Of a stretch of DNA of 64,000 nt, positions 10,018 to 21,149 are shown piece by piece. Location of the stretch: contig OY744517.1 in NCBI GenBank assembly GCA_963556195.1, positions 87,667,714 through 87,731,713 of the forward strand, given 5' to 3'. This DNA is from Sepiola atlantica (lineage: Eukaryota; Mollusca; Cephalopoda; Sepiida; Sepiolidae). Each line of letters begins with the position of its first letter. Within the stretch, counting starts at the first letter, position 1. The notes beneath the pieces are model-generated. The model ran no database searches and was not told the DNA's origin. It worked only from the letters and a program-made list of their open reading frames with translations. Both the position numbers and the translations under genes were made by a program.

Positions 10018-11307
10018 ACAACACATCACTCAATAAGTCCCGGGCCTGATATATAGATGGCACCATGAATTCATTTGAATTTTGTAAAGTACTAACCTTC
10101 AAATGGCACGTGTCATAATTTGAGCTCAATTGAGTTCTTAGTTTACAAGTTACTGACAGTCATTTAAGAGAAGCTATTGCAAATTTTCAAATCAATGCAA
10201 AAAATCTGAATTTCGTGTGTTAATAAAGCATTACTTTCTGATGGGAAAAATACTGTTCAAGCAAATCAATGGCTTGATAAGTTTTATTTGGACTCTGCTC
10301 CGTTGGGAGCAACGATTAAGAGGTGGTATGCTGACTTTATGCGTGGTCGTACAGACACAAATGAAGCTGAACACTCATGTTCCCCAAAGTCAGCAGTTAT
10401 CCCGGAGAGCAAAAAAAGTTTGCATACTAATTTTGGCCAATTGTAAATTGAAGTTGCGTGAAATAGCAGAGGCGTTGAAGATATCAGAAAGCAGTGTATT
10501 CAGAATTTTGCATGAGAAAGTGTATTCAGCATTTGCCAATGAGGAAGCTGTGCTCAAAATGGATGCCGCGTTTTCTCACAATCTATCAAAATCCAAAACA
10601 TGTTGACGATTCAGAGAGTTGTTTGCACTGTTTTAATGCAACAAAAGGGTGGTTTTGTGTCAATATGTGACAATCGATGAAACATGATCCACTACTTCAT
10701 TCCAGAGTCAAATCGGCAGTTAGCCGAATGGACAGCAGCAGGTGAAAGCCGTCCAAAGTGACCAAAGATGCGAAGGCCAAAGAGGCAATGTTATGGCCTC
10801 TGTAATTTAAGATGCGCAAAATTATTTTTCAAATGGAAGAGCCATCAATAGCGAATATTATATAGCCTTATTGGTTCATTTGAAGGAAGGAATCGTCAGA
10901 AAACAGTCAAAAATGAAGAAGAAACAAGTGCTCTATCACCAAAACAATGAACCGTGTCACAAGTCAATTGCACCGATGGTAAAACTAGATGAATTGCACT
11001 TCAAATTGCTTCCAGACCCACCCTATTCTCTAGATCTGACCCCCACGTCCAGCGATTACTTGTTTTTTGCAGACCCCAATAGAATGCTCCAGGGAAAAAC
11101 AATATGCTCCAATGAAGAAGTGATATCGGAAATCGTGGCCTATTTTGAGGCCAAAGACAAATCGTTCTACAAAAAGAGTGTCGAATTGTTAGAGAAGCAT
11201 TGGAATCAATGCACTACCCTAGAAGGAGACTATGTTGATGAATAAAGTCGAGTTTTGCCTAAAAGTTGTTTTAATAGTCAGGCTTGGACCTCATTGAGTG
11301 CTGTATG

Positions 11308-11308
<1 letters not shown>
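10018..11308 (+). mobile_element. Mariner (Tc1/mariner) element, inactivated
   Basis: About 1.29 kb, the normal mariner length. Imperfect terminal inverted repeats read inward as CACTCAATAAGTCCCGGGCC on the left and CACTCAATGAGGTCCAAGCC on the right; the ends are approximate. The coding remains start near 10217 with a helix-turn-helix region (LKLREIAEALKISESSVFRI). They continue with TIDET near 10670, which keeps the first catalytic Asp but is followed at once by a stop. The C-terminal piece (10871-11245) has YHQNNEPCHKS where HQDN is expected, so the second catalytic Asp is Asn; SDY of the third is kept, and the protein ends GDYVDE. Multiple stops and frameshifts: dead. Confidence 0.9.
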
Positions 11309-11872
<564 letters not shown>

Positions 11873-11879
11873 CCATGGA

Positions 11880-12730
11880 ACATGATAAATAATTGATAAT
11901 CAACCATTATTTTTGTCTTTGGAGATGCACTATATTCACACTGTCATATACCATATATTTAGCTAATTAGCCCACTCATTCTGTTTCGTTTTCTTTTCTG
12001 TATACGAATGTTTTGTAAATAGTACAACATATCCTTTAATACGTGACAAAACTAGATATATCCAAGAAGCACTGATACTCACGTCAAGAAAGAGTCTTTA
12101 AACAATATACAAGAAACCTAAAACATGACACATAGAGTAATCTCAACAGAGAGAGCCTCTATCTTTTGCTTGAAAGACATAATCTCTTGATAGAAGAGAC
12201 ATGACGCCAATTTTCTCTTAATATAGCATGCCGAATCTAATATATAAAGTAAAGTCAGTCCCCCCCATACTTTAGTAATCAATGAATAGCTTTTTTTACT
12301 ACAAGCTACATAAAAACCCTAAGTAAGTAACAAAAGTCACATATTGGTTTGTATTAGTAAAAAACACCATTTTATTTTCACTTGATTTCATCGATTTTTA
12401 TATTTAATCCGATCAACAATCTTTGTTTTGATTACTAATATGATAGAAGGAGTCGAAGCAGCTAACCCTCTAGAAGTCTCAAGTACTCTTCCTGCCACCC
12501 AGATCACCGGGTAATAATAAATTATGTGTGTGAGGAATTAAAATTTCTCATTTTTAATTTTTTCGTTTTCAGTCGTTATGTATAGTGCTTAGCATACAGA
12601 AGAGGCTTCAAATGATAACTCTGTTGCCAGTCTAAATTTAAAAAGGCTTATTTTACACGTTACCTATTTGAAGAAATCTGCACACATAAAAAAGGCTTTG
12701 TAAGATTGTAAGTTATTTTCTATATGGAGG
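11880..12730. other. No recognisable gene
   Basis: AT-rich sequence with no long open frame and no repeat that I can match within the window. Confidence 0.5.
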
Positions 12731-12734
12731 TAGC

Positions 12735-12960
12735 AATGATTAAGTGGATACTAGTGTGGGCTGATGACTCGATGTGCCATTTTCAAGTCCTGTCAGATCC
12801 ATAACACCACTTTTATTACGGATGTTGACAACCTTCAAGTGGTTTCTCCTGTGAGTCTTTTATATCATAAGAATAACAATAAGTAAATAAGAAACCCCAG
12901 ACAGGAATTGAAAAGAATAGAAATTGTATTAAGAATACTTAATTACAATAAGTTGGTCGC
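12735..12960 (+). mobile_element. Diverged SINE related to the copy at 304-535
   Basis: It shares the block GGATGTTGACAACCTTC followed by a TGGTTTCTCCTGTGAGT segment with the 304-535 SINE (GGATGTTAGCAACCTTC, then GTCCGTCCCGTAAGT). The B box is degraded (TTCAAGTCCTG). Confidence 0.55.
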
Positions 12961-13100
12961 CATTACCGGCTCTAGGCAGACATGCTAAGCGGTTCACTAA
13001 GCAGTTCTCTTGGTAAGGGAAAAGGTATCGACTTTATAGTGACCTGACGAATCCATCCTGTCACTATGGGTGAATCCGGATGATTCCACAACAGAGTCTT

Positions 13101-13492
13101 TGATTTTAAAAAGAATCAAGTAAAAACCAATGCTAACAAATCAGATACAAGCAACTAAATGAAAATCAAATCTTGATGTGCCATGTTCAAGTCCTGTCAG
13201 ATCCATAGCACCACGGATGTTGACAACCTTCAAGTGGTTTCTCCTCTGAGTCCCTGATTTTAAAAAGAATCAAATAAACACCAATGCTAACAAATCAGAT
13301 ACAAGCAACTAAATGAAAATCAAATCTTGATGTGCCATGTTCAAGTCCTGTCAGATCCATAACACCACGGATGTTGACAACCTTCAAGTGGTTTCTTCCC
13401 TGAGTCCCTGATTTTAAAAAGAATCAACTTTAAAGCAATGCTAACAAAACCGATTCAAGCAACTAAAATGAAAATCAAATCTTCCTGATTCA
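13101..13492. repeat. 154-bp tandem repeat containing part of a SINE
   Basis: Units start at 13101, 13255 and 13409 (period 154; the third is partial), each opening with TGATTTTAAAAAGAATCAA. The second half of each unit is the SINE-derived block seen at 12770-12860, so a SINE segment was captured and then amplified in tandem. Confidence 0.9.
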
Positions 13493-13639
13493 TATGAACT
13501 GTGTTTTATAGTTTACAGCAATGATAGTGATATCTAATTTGCATAAAGACTTGACGGCAAATATGGCCATTAAAAAGACTCGATAAATAATATGTATATT
13601 ATATTTAAAATGTTAATATTGCTATAATGTATAGGTTTA

Positions 13640-14245
13640 TATATTATTTGTATGTACAGGATTCACTCCTAAAATAATTAACTGCTCAGTATGAATTTTT
13701 GAACACAGCTGCTAGACGTAAGAGGTTCAAATGTGGGCTATATTTAGTTTAATTTAGTTTCATGGAAAAGATGTAAAAATGATGTTGAATCCGTTCCTGA
13801 AAATTTAGATACCGCCTATTTTCGTTAAATTTTAACAATATGTATTAAACACCAATTAATAAATATCCCCCCAAATTTCTGTTTCTGAAAGTGTGTTTAG
13901 AGGGCATAATATGAGGATGACCTCCCATTTGAAAATTAACAATATTTCAGATTTGAATTAAATTTGATCCATACTTATAAGACACCAGTTAAGGAAGATT
14001 CCCTGAAGTTCAATTTCTTCTTAAGACCTCTTAATATTAAGCCTTTAATTTTAAACATTTTCTAGAATCAAAATCATGTAATGGATTTTGATCAAAATTG
14101 GAATAAGGATTCTAAACATGTTTAGTAACATTATCTCTTGATTTTTATCTTCGTAAAGGGACATAAAAGTGGTGCAAAACTGTTCTGTTCGGGGAATTCA
14201 TTTTACCTGTCCTGAGACTGGTCCTGAGACTGGTATTCTTCATAT
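13640..14245 (+). repeat. Dispersed repeat family R1 (about 600 bp)
   Basis: Homologous to 50430-51010 and 54895-55435, with an inverted fragment at 23725-23840. Shared landmarks are GATTCACTCCTAAA near the start, GTGGGCTATATTTAGTTTAAT in the middle, and AAAATCATGTAATGGATT and TATTCTTC near the end. It has no coding potential. It usually abuts (TA)n, so it is probably a non-autonomous mobile element. Confidence 0.8.
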
Positions 14246-14249
14246 ATAA

Positions 14250-14735
14250 AATATATAGTGAATCTATTATTCCAATTGAACCTCTGCCATCATAATTATG
14301 TATAAAAGATTACATAGATATTTGACAGTATTCTCTTGCTATTGTTGTAATATAGTTTGTGTTGCCATTCTCGAGAATTACAATCGTCTGTTCGGAACAG
14401 TTGTAGATTTGTGGCATATTGCACTCATGATATTAATCAGTTGTTAATGTTAATGGCTTATGGTGATGGCTTCGTGTAAATCAGGCAATTCATAGTGTAC
14501 AATATTTGTCAAATGTCAAGTCGATCAAATCACAAAATCCATTAGTGTGAGAGAGAGAGAGAGTGATAAAAGTTGACCGAATAATCGCTCTAGCTTTGCA
14601 TAATCTCTGTATTAATGAAATTGTGTGACCACTTCTCGTGTGTCTTTGTATGTGTGTTTTCCGCCTCTATGTGAATTACACGTTATTATTTTTATTATTC
14701 ATTGTTAATCGGTTACTTATTACAACCAACAAAGG
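14250..14735. other. No recognisable gene
   Basis: AT-rich sequence with a short (GA)n at 14551-14563. Confidence 0.5.
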
Positions 14736-14739
14736 CATA

Positions 14740-15135
14740 GCATAAAGTACTTAAACGAACTTTAAAAAAATCCTATTTTAAAAAAATAATTTATTTACGA
14801 AATATAATTCCCCAGAATTCATTTCAGTTTGTTCATAAACAAGTAAGACATTTCAATCTTTTGTTAATCACAGACTTATCTGAAGCAACCAACTGCAGTC
14901 GAGTATTTGCCCAATCTATCCTTGTTGCAATTGAAGATTGGTCTTAGCTGAAACTCTTGACTCGCAACATGCGATGCGACGCCATCAAATGGCCAGATAA
15001 AATAGCACATTATGTAATGAACCACTGAAAACTCCACAGGTGACAGAAAAAAAGAATGAATTACTTCGTGACACTTCGAAATTCGAAAGGAAGTTGGAAA
15101 TATGTAAACTATCGAATGGGAAGTCATTCCAAGCA
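14740..15135 (+). repeat. Dispersed repeat family R7, degraded copy
   Basis: About 390 bp, roughly 90 percent identical by eye to 25105-25497. Here the reading frame that is open in the other copy is broken (a stop replaces codons around 14945 and small indels follow). Confidence 0.8.
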
Positions 15136-15364
15136 AATTTATTAAACTATAATATATATTATATAATATTTATAAATATAGATTAAAAGCACATTAGCGT
15201 CACAAAATTAGTTATATTTTTATAACAATTTTTTCAATTAATAATTTAATAACCAAACGATATCGTAATAATTAAATTTAACTTTGAAAATCCTATTTAA
15301 AAAGCAAATAATTTGGTAAAAACAGTTATAAAAGCAAAACAAAAATGAAACCTTGATAATAATG

Positions 15365-15530
15365 ACATAGCGATCAACCTATCTGTCTCGTATATATAAG
15401 AAAATAAAACTGAGATCTCATCTGCCTGATGAGATCTCAGTTTATAATGACTGTTGATCGATAACATCGACATGCCAGTGTCGCAGATTTTGTACATGTC
15501 TGTGTAAATAAAAATAATCATATATAAAAG
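15365..15530. repeat. R2 repeat with a short perfect hairpin
   Basis: AAACTGAGATCTCATC pairs with GATGAGATCTCAGTTT (15407-15443). The following 85 bp (GATCGATAACATCGACATGC...ACATGTCTGTGTAAAT) recur inverted at 63614-63715. A CUGAUGA is present in the hairpin, but no GAAA partner is. Confidence 0.65.
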
Positions 15531-15609
15531 CTCTATTTGATATTGAGCACTTTTTATAAACCCGGTTGAAATTCTTTGGATTACTAGTCTGTGGATGATT
15601 TACCTGGAT

Positions 15610-15613
<4 letters not shown>

Positions 15614-15663
<50 letters not shown>
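15614..15663. repeat. (TA)n microsatellite
   Basis: It directly abuts the palindrome at 15660-15798. Confidence 0.95.
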
Positions 15664-15668
<5 letters not shown>

Positions 15669-15798
15669 TAAACATAGTTTGAGTATTCCGAGAAAACCTC
15701 CTCGGTTCCTCCTCAGGGATATACTGATATCCCTGAGGAGGAGCGAAAGAGGTTCTGAAACAATTGTCGGATACTCAAACTATGTTTATTTTAATATA
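15660..15798. mobile_element. Foldback element with one intact and one decayed hammerhead
   Basis: Palindrome centred near 15725 (GATATACTGATATC) with about 68-bp arms ending in TATTAAAATAAACATAG and its complement. The right arm holds the HHR at 15728-15773. The left arm, read on the minus strand, keeps CUGAGGA and GGA but has lost GAAACAAUUGUC. Confidence 0.82.
15728..15773 (+). ncRNA. Hammerhead ribozyme, type I, intact core
   Basis: Stem I UAUCC pairs with GGAUA (5 bp). The core is CUGAGGA (N7 = G, allowed). Stem II GGAGC pairs with GUUCU (5 bp with two G-U pairs, 7-nt loop). GAAA follows at 15757-15760. Stem III is the palindrome ACAAUUGU. C17 at 15768 gives a GUC cleavage triplet. All core positions are present. 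Confidence 0.85.
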
Positions 15799-15870
15799 AA
15801 AAGCTCTAATATATATTGAGAACTTTTGAAAAGTATTGGTTTTGTTCATTTTGTTAATATTTGAACTTAA

Positions 15871-15875
<5 letters not shown>

Positions 15876-15917
<42 letters not shown>

Positions 15918-16047
15918 CTCCACCAATTAACACCCGAAAACCGAAGAATCGCTTGCCGCGTCGAGAAATTGACAAGAAAGATCGTGAAAAGAGAAAACTC
16001 TGTGGTTTTTAATGACGCTTGTATAAAAAATGACTTGCTGTCGAACT

Positions 16048-16098
<51 letters not shown>
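15876..16098. repeat. (TA)n tracts enclosing repeat family R5
   Basis: TA tracts at 15876-15913 and 16056-16098 enclose a 135-bp segment (CACCAATTAACACCC...GAATCGCTTGC...GACTTGCTGTCGAA) homologous to 49630-49758, which is also followed by (TA)n. Confidence 0.8.
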
Positions 16099-16103
<5 letters not shown>

Positions 16104-16210
16104 ATTCCCATAACGTCCGGGGATGTCCTCGGGGAGTCAGGCAGATACTCTATCTGCCCTAACTTTTCTGTGGGCATGATAGAACCTGGTAGTGCCCATA
16201 TCTTTTTCAG

Positions 16211-16290
16211 GCTACATACAGCGCCTGGTGTTCCAAAATGGTCACCCATTTAGTACTGGCCAGGCTCAATGTTGCTTAACTTCGGTCATT
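16211..16290 (-). repeat. 5S rRNA-like repeat
   Basis: Minus strand: GACCGAAGTTAAGCAACATT, GAGCCTGGCCAGTACTAAA, TGGGTGACCATTTTGGAACA and CCAGGCGCTGTATGTAG. The order is that of 5S rRNA, with scattered changes. Confidence 0.75.
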
Positions 16291-16332
16291 CAACAGGGAG
16301 CGGTGTGTCAGCGTGATTTGCTGCGTATAATA

Positions 16333-16375
16333 CATTAACAGCTGTTTCGTCTCTATTGAATCAGATTTTGTCCTT
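16333..16375 (-). ncRNA. Degenerate hammerhead-like motif
   Basis: Minus strand: CUGAUUCAAUAGAGAC, GAAA, then the palindrome ACAGCUGU and U. Stem III and GAAA are good, but three or four nucleotides of CUGAUGAG are deleted, so the core cannot form. Confidence 0.4.
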
Positions 16376-16564
16376 GTTTATCACAAAAAAAACATGTATA
16401 TGGTGAATCGGATTATAAAAAAATAAAAAAATATTTAAGCCAAAAAACTCGGATTCTATTCTTTTATTATATTTGAGCTGCAGTATTTATTAGCTATGAT
16501 ATGAATAGGTAAAAATGACTATTGAGCTTTTAACCAGCTTTCTGCATGATCTTAAGAAATATGA

Positions 16565-16602
16565 AATTCACTCTCTCCATCTCTCTCTCTCCCTCTCTCT
16601 CG

Positions 16603-16634
<32 letters not shown>
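16565..16634. repeat. (TC)n passing into (TA)n
   Basis: Simple sequence: TC/CTC units then a short TA run. Confidence 0.95.
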
Positions 16635-16788
16635 TATGTGTATTTAGGCAGCATTTTCTCATGTATGCAAACATTGTTAAAAATAACAGAATTCATCAGT
16701 TTAATTATACCTTTTTTATTTTTTCAATTTTTCTGATGGTCTTCTTTGTATTAAAAAAATAAAAAAATAATAAATCTTCCATAGGTTT

Positions 16789-16830
16789 CACGAACGTTTT
16801 CGATTCTTTGGCGAATCATCCTCAGGTGTC
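16789..16830 (-). ncRNA. Hammerhead-like motif at a PLE 3' end
   Basis: Minus strand: CAC before the core and GUG after it, CUGAGGA, one unpaired U, stem II GAUUC/GAAUC with a GCCAAA loop, then GAAA, ACGUU and CGUG. There is one extra nucleotide on each side of the ideal core. It lies about 255 bp 3' of the PLE reading frame at 17085-17474, where type I HHRs are known in this retroelement class. Confidence 0.6.
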
Positions 16831-17084
16831 AAAAGCAAATGAACAGAAAAGCTGGAGAAAGAAGAGAATTTTTAAGAAGACGGTGGAGAAACGTGCAGAT
16901 AACGTGTTTCACATTGTTCCAGGAAGTCGTTGACGATTTTAAATTCAGCAACGCTGGATGGCATCACAGAACAAAACCGCATTACGTCTAGCATTTTAAA
17001 ATGTTACCACGGGTTTCATATGTGATGTTGTTAATTTTAAGTTGTTGTGTTTTTATGTAGATAGCTTCCAATATTTTTTATTTT

Positions 17085-17474
17085 TTAAAAATTATTTTCG
17101 GAATGTATAATTTGAATGTGATTAAGTAGAATTTGTCTTAAATCAGAGGGTGGCCAGTTATGTTTTTGTAGATGTTGGTAAATTGAGCTAGAGTTTAGAA
17201 GATGCATGGTGAGACGGCGGGATAGAGTAGTGCTTGTAAAACCAATGTAGCTATTAGCTTTATTATTATTATGGGAGTTACATTTCCCTAAATGGCATTT
17301 AAACTTATAAATAACATTGGTTCTTTCTAGTGGTTTTGGGGTTGGAGAGGAGTTGTTTTTTACAAGATTTTGGGTTTTAAATTTCTTATAGTAAATAATG
17401 AGTCTAATTTTATTGTTATTGTCAACTGGGAATATGAATCTGTGTATGATATTTTTCATGGCTTTTTCTTCTAA
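17085..17474 (-). pseudogene. Penelope-like element, GIY-YIG endonuclease fragment
   Basis: An open frame of about 124 codons. A lysine-rich lead-in with IRLIIYYKKFKTQNLV is followed by NVIYKFKC (the GIY-equivalent strand), then NSYIGFTSTTLSRRLTMHL, which contains YIG and the conserved Arg. The SSIYQHLQKHNWPPSDLRQIL segment comes next. This is the C-terminal endonuclease module that PLEs carry behind their reverse transcriptase. The reverse transcriptase is absent and the frame stops before the expected Glu-containing helix, so it is truncated. A pyrimidine stretch ending TTTTCAG lies just upstream (minus strand, about 17475), a possible intron acceptor. Confidence 0.85.
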
Positions 17475-17657
17475 TCTGAAAATTACAAATGAATAACACC
17501 AAACATTAATTTATTATAAACTGTTTAAAAGAAAAGTCATGCAAATTTTGCATACAAATGGCTGTGTTTGGGTTGTTGCTCTCTACTATATATACCGTAT
17601 TTATAAAGATCGTGTACTATTGATTTAAATAACAGTGAGTCGTTTTGATGTTAATAT

Positions 17658-18041
17658 TAGGGGTGGGACGTAATGGGTGAAAATTTCAGATTCATGCGAG
17701 TAGTATTTTTTTCTGTTCATTTATACATAAATAACACTAAACAATCAAACATTTTGAAAATTTTGCAAAATTCAGAAGGTGCAGGCCAAAAATAGCCGTT
17801 AGGGCTCCACGGGACTCAAAATCCATCATTTATCGGTGAAAAAGTGGTTTCATGCGACATTGCAGGTCCTAAAACATCCTCAAAAGCTATGAATGGATAT
17901 AGATGGTTAAATCTGATATAATACTGTAATTTAGGACCATTTTCAAAATGTTTGATTGTTTAGTGTTATTCATTTATAAATGAACACAAAAAATACTACT
18001 CGCATGAGTCTGAAATTTTCACCCATTACGTCCCACCCCTA
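17658..18041. mobile_element. MITE with hAT-like ends
   Basis: A 384-bp element with about 105-bp terminal inverted repeats beginning TAGGGGTGGGACG, flanked directly by TTAATAT on both sides (17651-17657 and 18042-18048). The TIR start resembles hAT elements, which make 8-bp duplications; the seven matching bases fit only approximately. The interior has no coding sequence. Confidence 0.85.
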
Positions 18042-18049
18042 TTAATATA

Positions 18050-18590
18050 GGTGTGAGTAATGAGAAAAAAAACTTTCACATTTATTCATTTAGATAGAAA
18101 GAAAAAAGAAAATATATCTCATGCCTTTCACAATTTAGTTAGACATTACAATTCTTGGTAAGAATAGATGAATATTAAACATTTGTTTTCTTATTTATCA
18201 TAACTCTCTTTATCGCTCATGCCTTTAACACACTCGTTGATAAAAAAGATATTTTCATTCCAAGTGAGAACAAATACTTGTTATTGTATTACTCTCATTA
18301 AATACTTGCACAAGACAAAAGCAGTCAAAATACAACACAATTCACTGAACGGTAATACCCCAACCTACAATTCCATAAAAGTCCATTCATGGTGATATTC
18401 AGTATTCATTCAATACAGTAATGAGAATGCTAGTCGGGATGACATTTAAAAGTATGGAAGACATTAATTTGCATAGGAATTGTAGTACGTGGTTGTTAGA
18501 CAATAACAATCGATCTTCCGTGAAGGTCACAGCAATGTACAATTGACATATCTTATTGTAAACAAATTGATCCTCTCTTTGACTTAGACA
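18050..18590. other. No recognisable gene
   Basis: AT-rich, with no repeat matched in the window. Confidence 0.5.
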
Positions 18591-18599
18591 TCTAGTGAG

Positions 18600-18943
18600 G
18601 GTGTCCTCTTCTCTTCCCTACAGCCTCTTTTTCAGAAAAGAGACGTTGCTAGTCTTTCTCTACTCTATTATTATTTTCAGTGTAAGTGCTAGACTCAGCA
18701 CAAATCTCTCGTCCCCCCTATAAAACATTCACAGCAAAAACTCGTCTAGCTACAACCACTGTAAATAATTTTCATTTCTTCCTCTGTGTACCCGGAGCTA
18801 AACTGAACTTCTATGAGCAGAGTTTATTTCCAAGAACTACCCGTCTGTCGAACACAATACCATGTGGCTGCTTCCCAACTGACTATAACATGGTCGTTTT
18901 CAAGTTCAATCTTAAATTCTTTTTGAGCCGTCCTCTTGAATAA
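18600..18943 (+). pseudogene. Non-LTR retrotransposon C-terminal fragment
   Basis: Frameshifted remains: RDVASLSLLYYYYF in one frame, then KTF..KTRLATTT and FYEQSLFPRTTRLSNTIP.GCFPTDYN..VFKFNL in the frame that is open at 18686-18943. This is the same kind of C-terminus as the relics at 33733 and 55795, but a different subfamily. Confidence 0.7.
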
Positions 18944-18959
18944 TCAAATTTTGCCCAGT

Positions 18960-20990
18960 TTGAACCATCGTCTCTAATCCTCACAGTGTTTGTCTTACTC
19001 TCCACGTAACAAACTCATTAACCGAGTGGCCTTTGGGCCTTGATAAGCGGTGACTCTTTAGTACAAAAAATGTAGAATGGAGGGCGGAAGACAGAAGAAG
19101 TGGAAGAGAAGTCTGAAGAGTTGGATATCGATACCAAAAGTTCATTTTCCTGATTACCCTATGACTGAGACCAAAAGTTCATTTTCCTGATTACCCTGTG
19201 ATTGAGATGTTCAATGGCCTATCACTAGCAGTAATGTTTATACAACTTCATAAATAATACAATTAGAGCTTATATTTACAGTGTAAAGTTATACGTCAAA
19301 TCTTTTAAAAAGTGTAAATTCAAATATTTATAAATGCATGAACTAGATTGCTGTTTGTATAACATTACAATTGAACCTGTGACTTAATATAATAAGTATT
19401 ATAGATTACACTTATCTTTACCTAATGCATTTCTCTTTGTACGATCATGCCAAGAGATATTTTGTATTGTAATTCTGAAGAATTGCATTGTTTCTGTTCA
19501 CGATAACTACAGATTTTTGCCATATTGAACCCATAAGATGCATCAGTTGTTAGAAATAATTGCTTCCGGTTATAGATTCTAATTGCTTCCGGTTATAGAT
19601 TCTCAAGGATTCGGTGATTCAACATGAACAATACTTTTACATATCAATCCGTCACGGAGCCAAATCCTCCACTCTCTCTCTTTCTCTCTCTTTCTCTCTC
19701 TCTCTCTCTTAAAGCGATAGCCTTTTGCTTTTCATATTTCGTATTAACAGTATGCCTTGGAATGAGACAAAGGAGACAACAATTCACAATCATAACGTTT
19801 GCAACTCTCAGTTATATTCTTATGTTAAAACAAAATTATGCAACATCTATACTATATTTTCTGTCTATCTGCTTTTTTTTTCAGGGATACAATTGAAAAC
19901 AAAGCCCCATAACAAGATCAAACAACTTTCCTTGAGTAAAATCTTATGAGAAAACTAATGGTGGTATTCATTTTCTGTACCCGGTCATGGCTGACGGAAT
20001 GAGGACAATCTACCCTTATGGATTAAATAAATGGTTTTGTTCGAAATTGCATATAAATTCCTGCGTTTGACAAGATTCCCGTGAAGAAGGTCGGCCAAAA
20101 CGTTGTGAGAATAACATCCAAGATGAGAATCCTAATAATCCCAAAAATACAAATTGTCAATCTTCATCAAAAAAATTGCAAAACAAATTTCCATTAAGTT
20201 AATTACTTATCAAACTTTAGTTTTAAACAAGACCATAACATTAATGTAATTGTTTAGAAAATTGAATGAAAAATTTGTTTAAAAAACTTTTATATTTAAT
20301 ATTACTAGCAAATATATACTCCTTCTAGTCGCATATGTTTGTTAGGCTGGGAGTATTATATAATTGTGACAGAACTACATACAATACGTAGTTAAAACAA
20401 GTGAAATATAAACATATTATTGTTATAAATAAAAATAAAAGCAAAGTACTTTATTTATGGATGTCAAACGCGAATGCAGACCCCACAATATTTTTATAAA
20501 TAGAATAAAGTAAAACCTATTTCCTTTTTATAGATGTCAAGTGCAAAACAAATAATAGGAAATTACAACATGGCCGCCAGCGATTAAGGCATTGAATTAA
20601 AGTTCGATTTTCAAGTCTTAAAATATAAATTAGACTATTATTTCGGGATAAAAAATACAATTTAAAAATTATTATAAATTTCATCCAAAATGTGTGCAAA
20701 AATCAAGCGAAATAAGCGAGATATTCAAATAATCCCTATAATACAATTGAACGCTGAACGGAAATGTCGATTTCGTCCCTTCAGTTTTTAATCTAAACTA
20801 TTTAGTTATTTGAAAAGTTTTATTTTTAAGTTTTAAATATAAAGGAGGATGTAATATATGGGAGGATCCTTCCTTAACAACAGAGAAGGTAATTCCTGGG
20901 AGGACGGTCTTATTACAACAGAACAAATACTACACTTATAAATTTCATTAAATCGATTTTTTTTCATTCATTTAAAAATGTCTAGTCACA
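18960..20990. other. Mostly unrecognised; short simple repeats
   Basis: A 40-bp direct repeat lies at 19135-19205 (AAAGTTCATTTTCCTGATTA twice) and another at 19560-19605 (TTGCTTCCGGTTATAGATTC twice). A (TC)n tract is at 19670-19710. At 20085-20115 a weak HHR-like string (GUGAAGA...AAAACGUUG) is too degraded to call. Confidence 0.5.
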
Positions 20991-21011
20991 AAAGAATAAT
21001 TTTTTATTACT

Positions 21012-21050
21012 CCTTGGCCTTTTGATTAAGATCAAAGTGTAGTATCTGTT
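21012..21050 (+). repeat. U2-like head fragment
   Basis: TTGGCCTTTTGATTAAGATC and the following AAAGTGTAGTATCTGTT match the U2-derived SINE head; the body is missing. Confidence 0.75.
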
Positions 21051-21149
21051 TCCTTAACTTCAACGCCGGAAGTTTTCATGTAATTATCTCCCTTGAAACT
21101 GAAAGGTTTTTAAACCTTTTTTTTTAATAAAATCTCTTTAATTCATTGA

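Noticed and set aside
15405..15443. CUGAUGA in the R2 hairpin
   Set aside because: The sequence is part of a simple perfect inverted repeat and no GAAA follows within a plausible distance.
20085..20125. Hammerhead-like string GUGAAGA...AAAACGUUG
   Set aside because: C3 and G12 are both changed and stem II is only two or three pairs.
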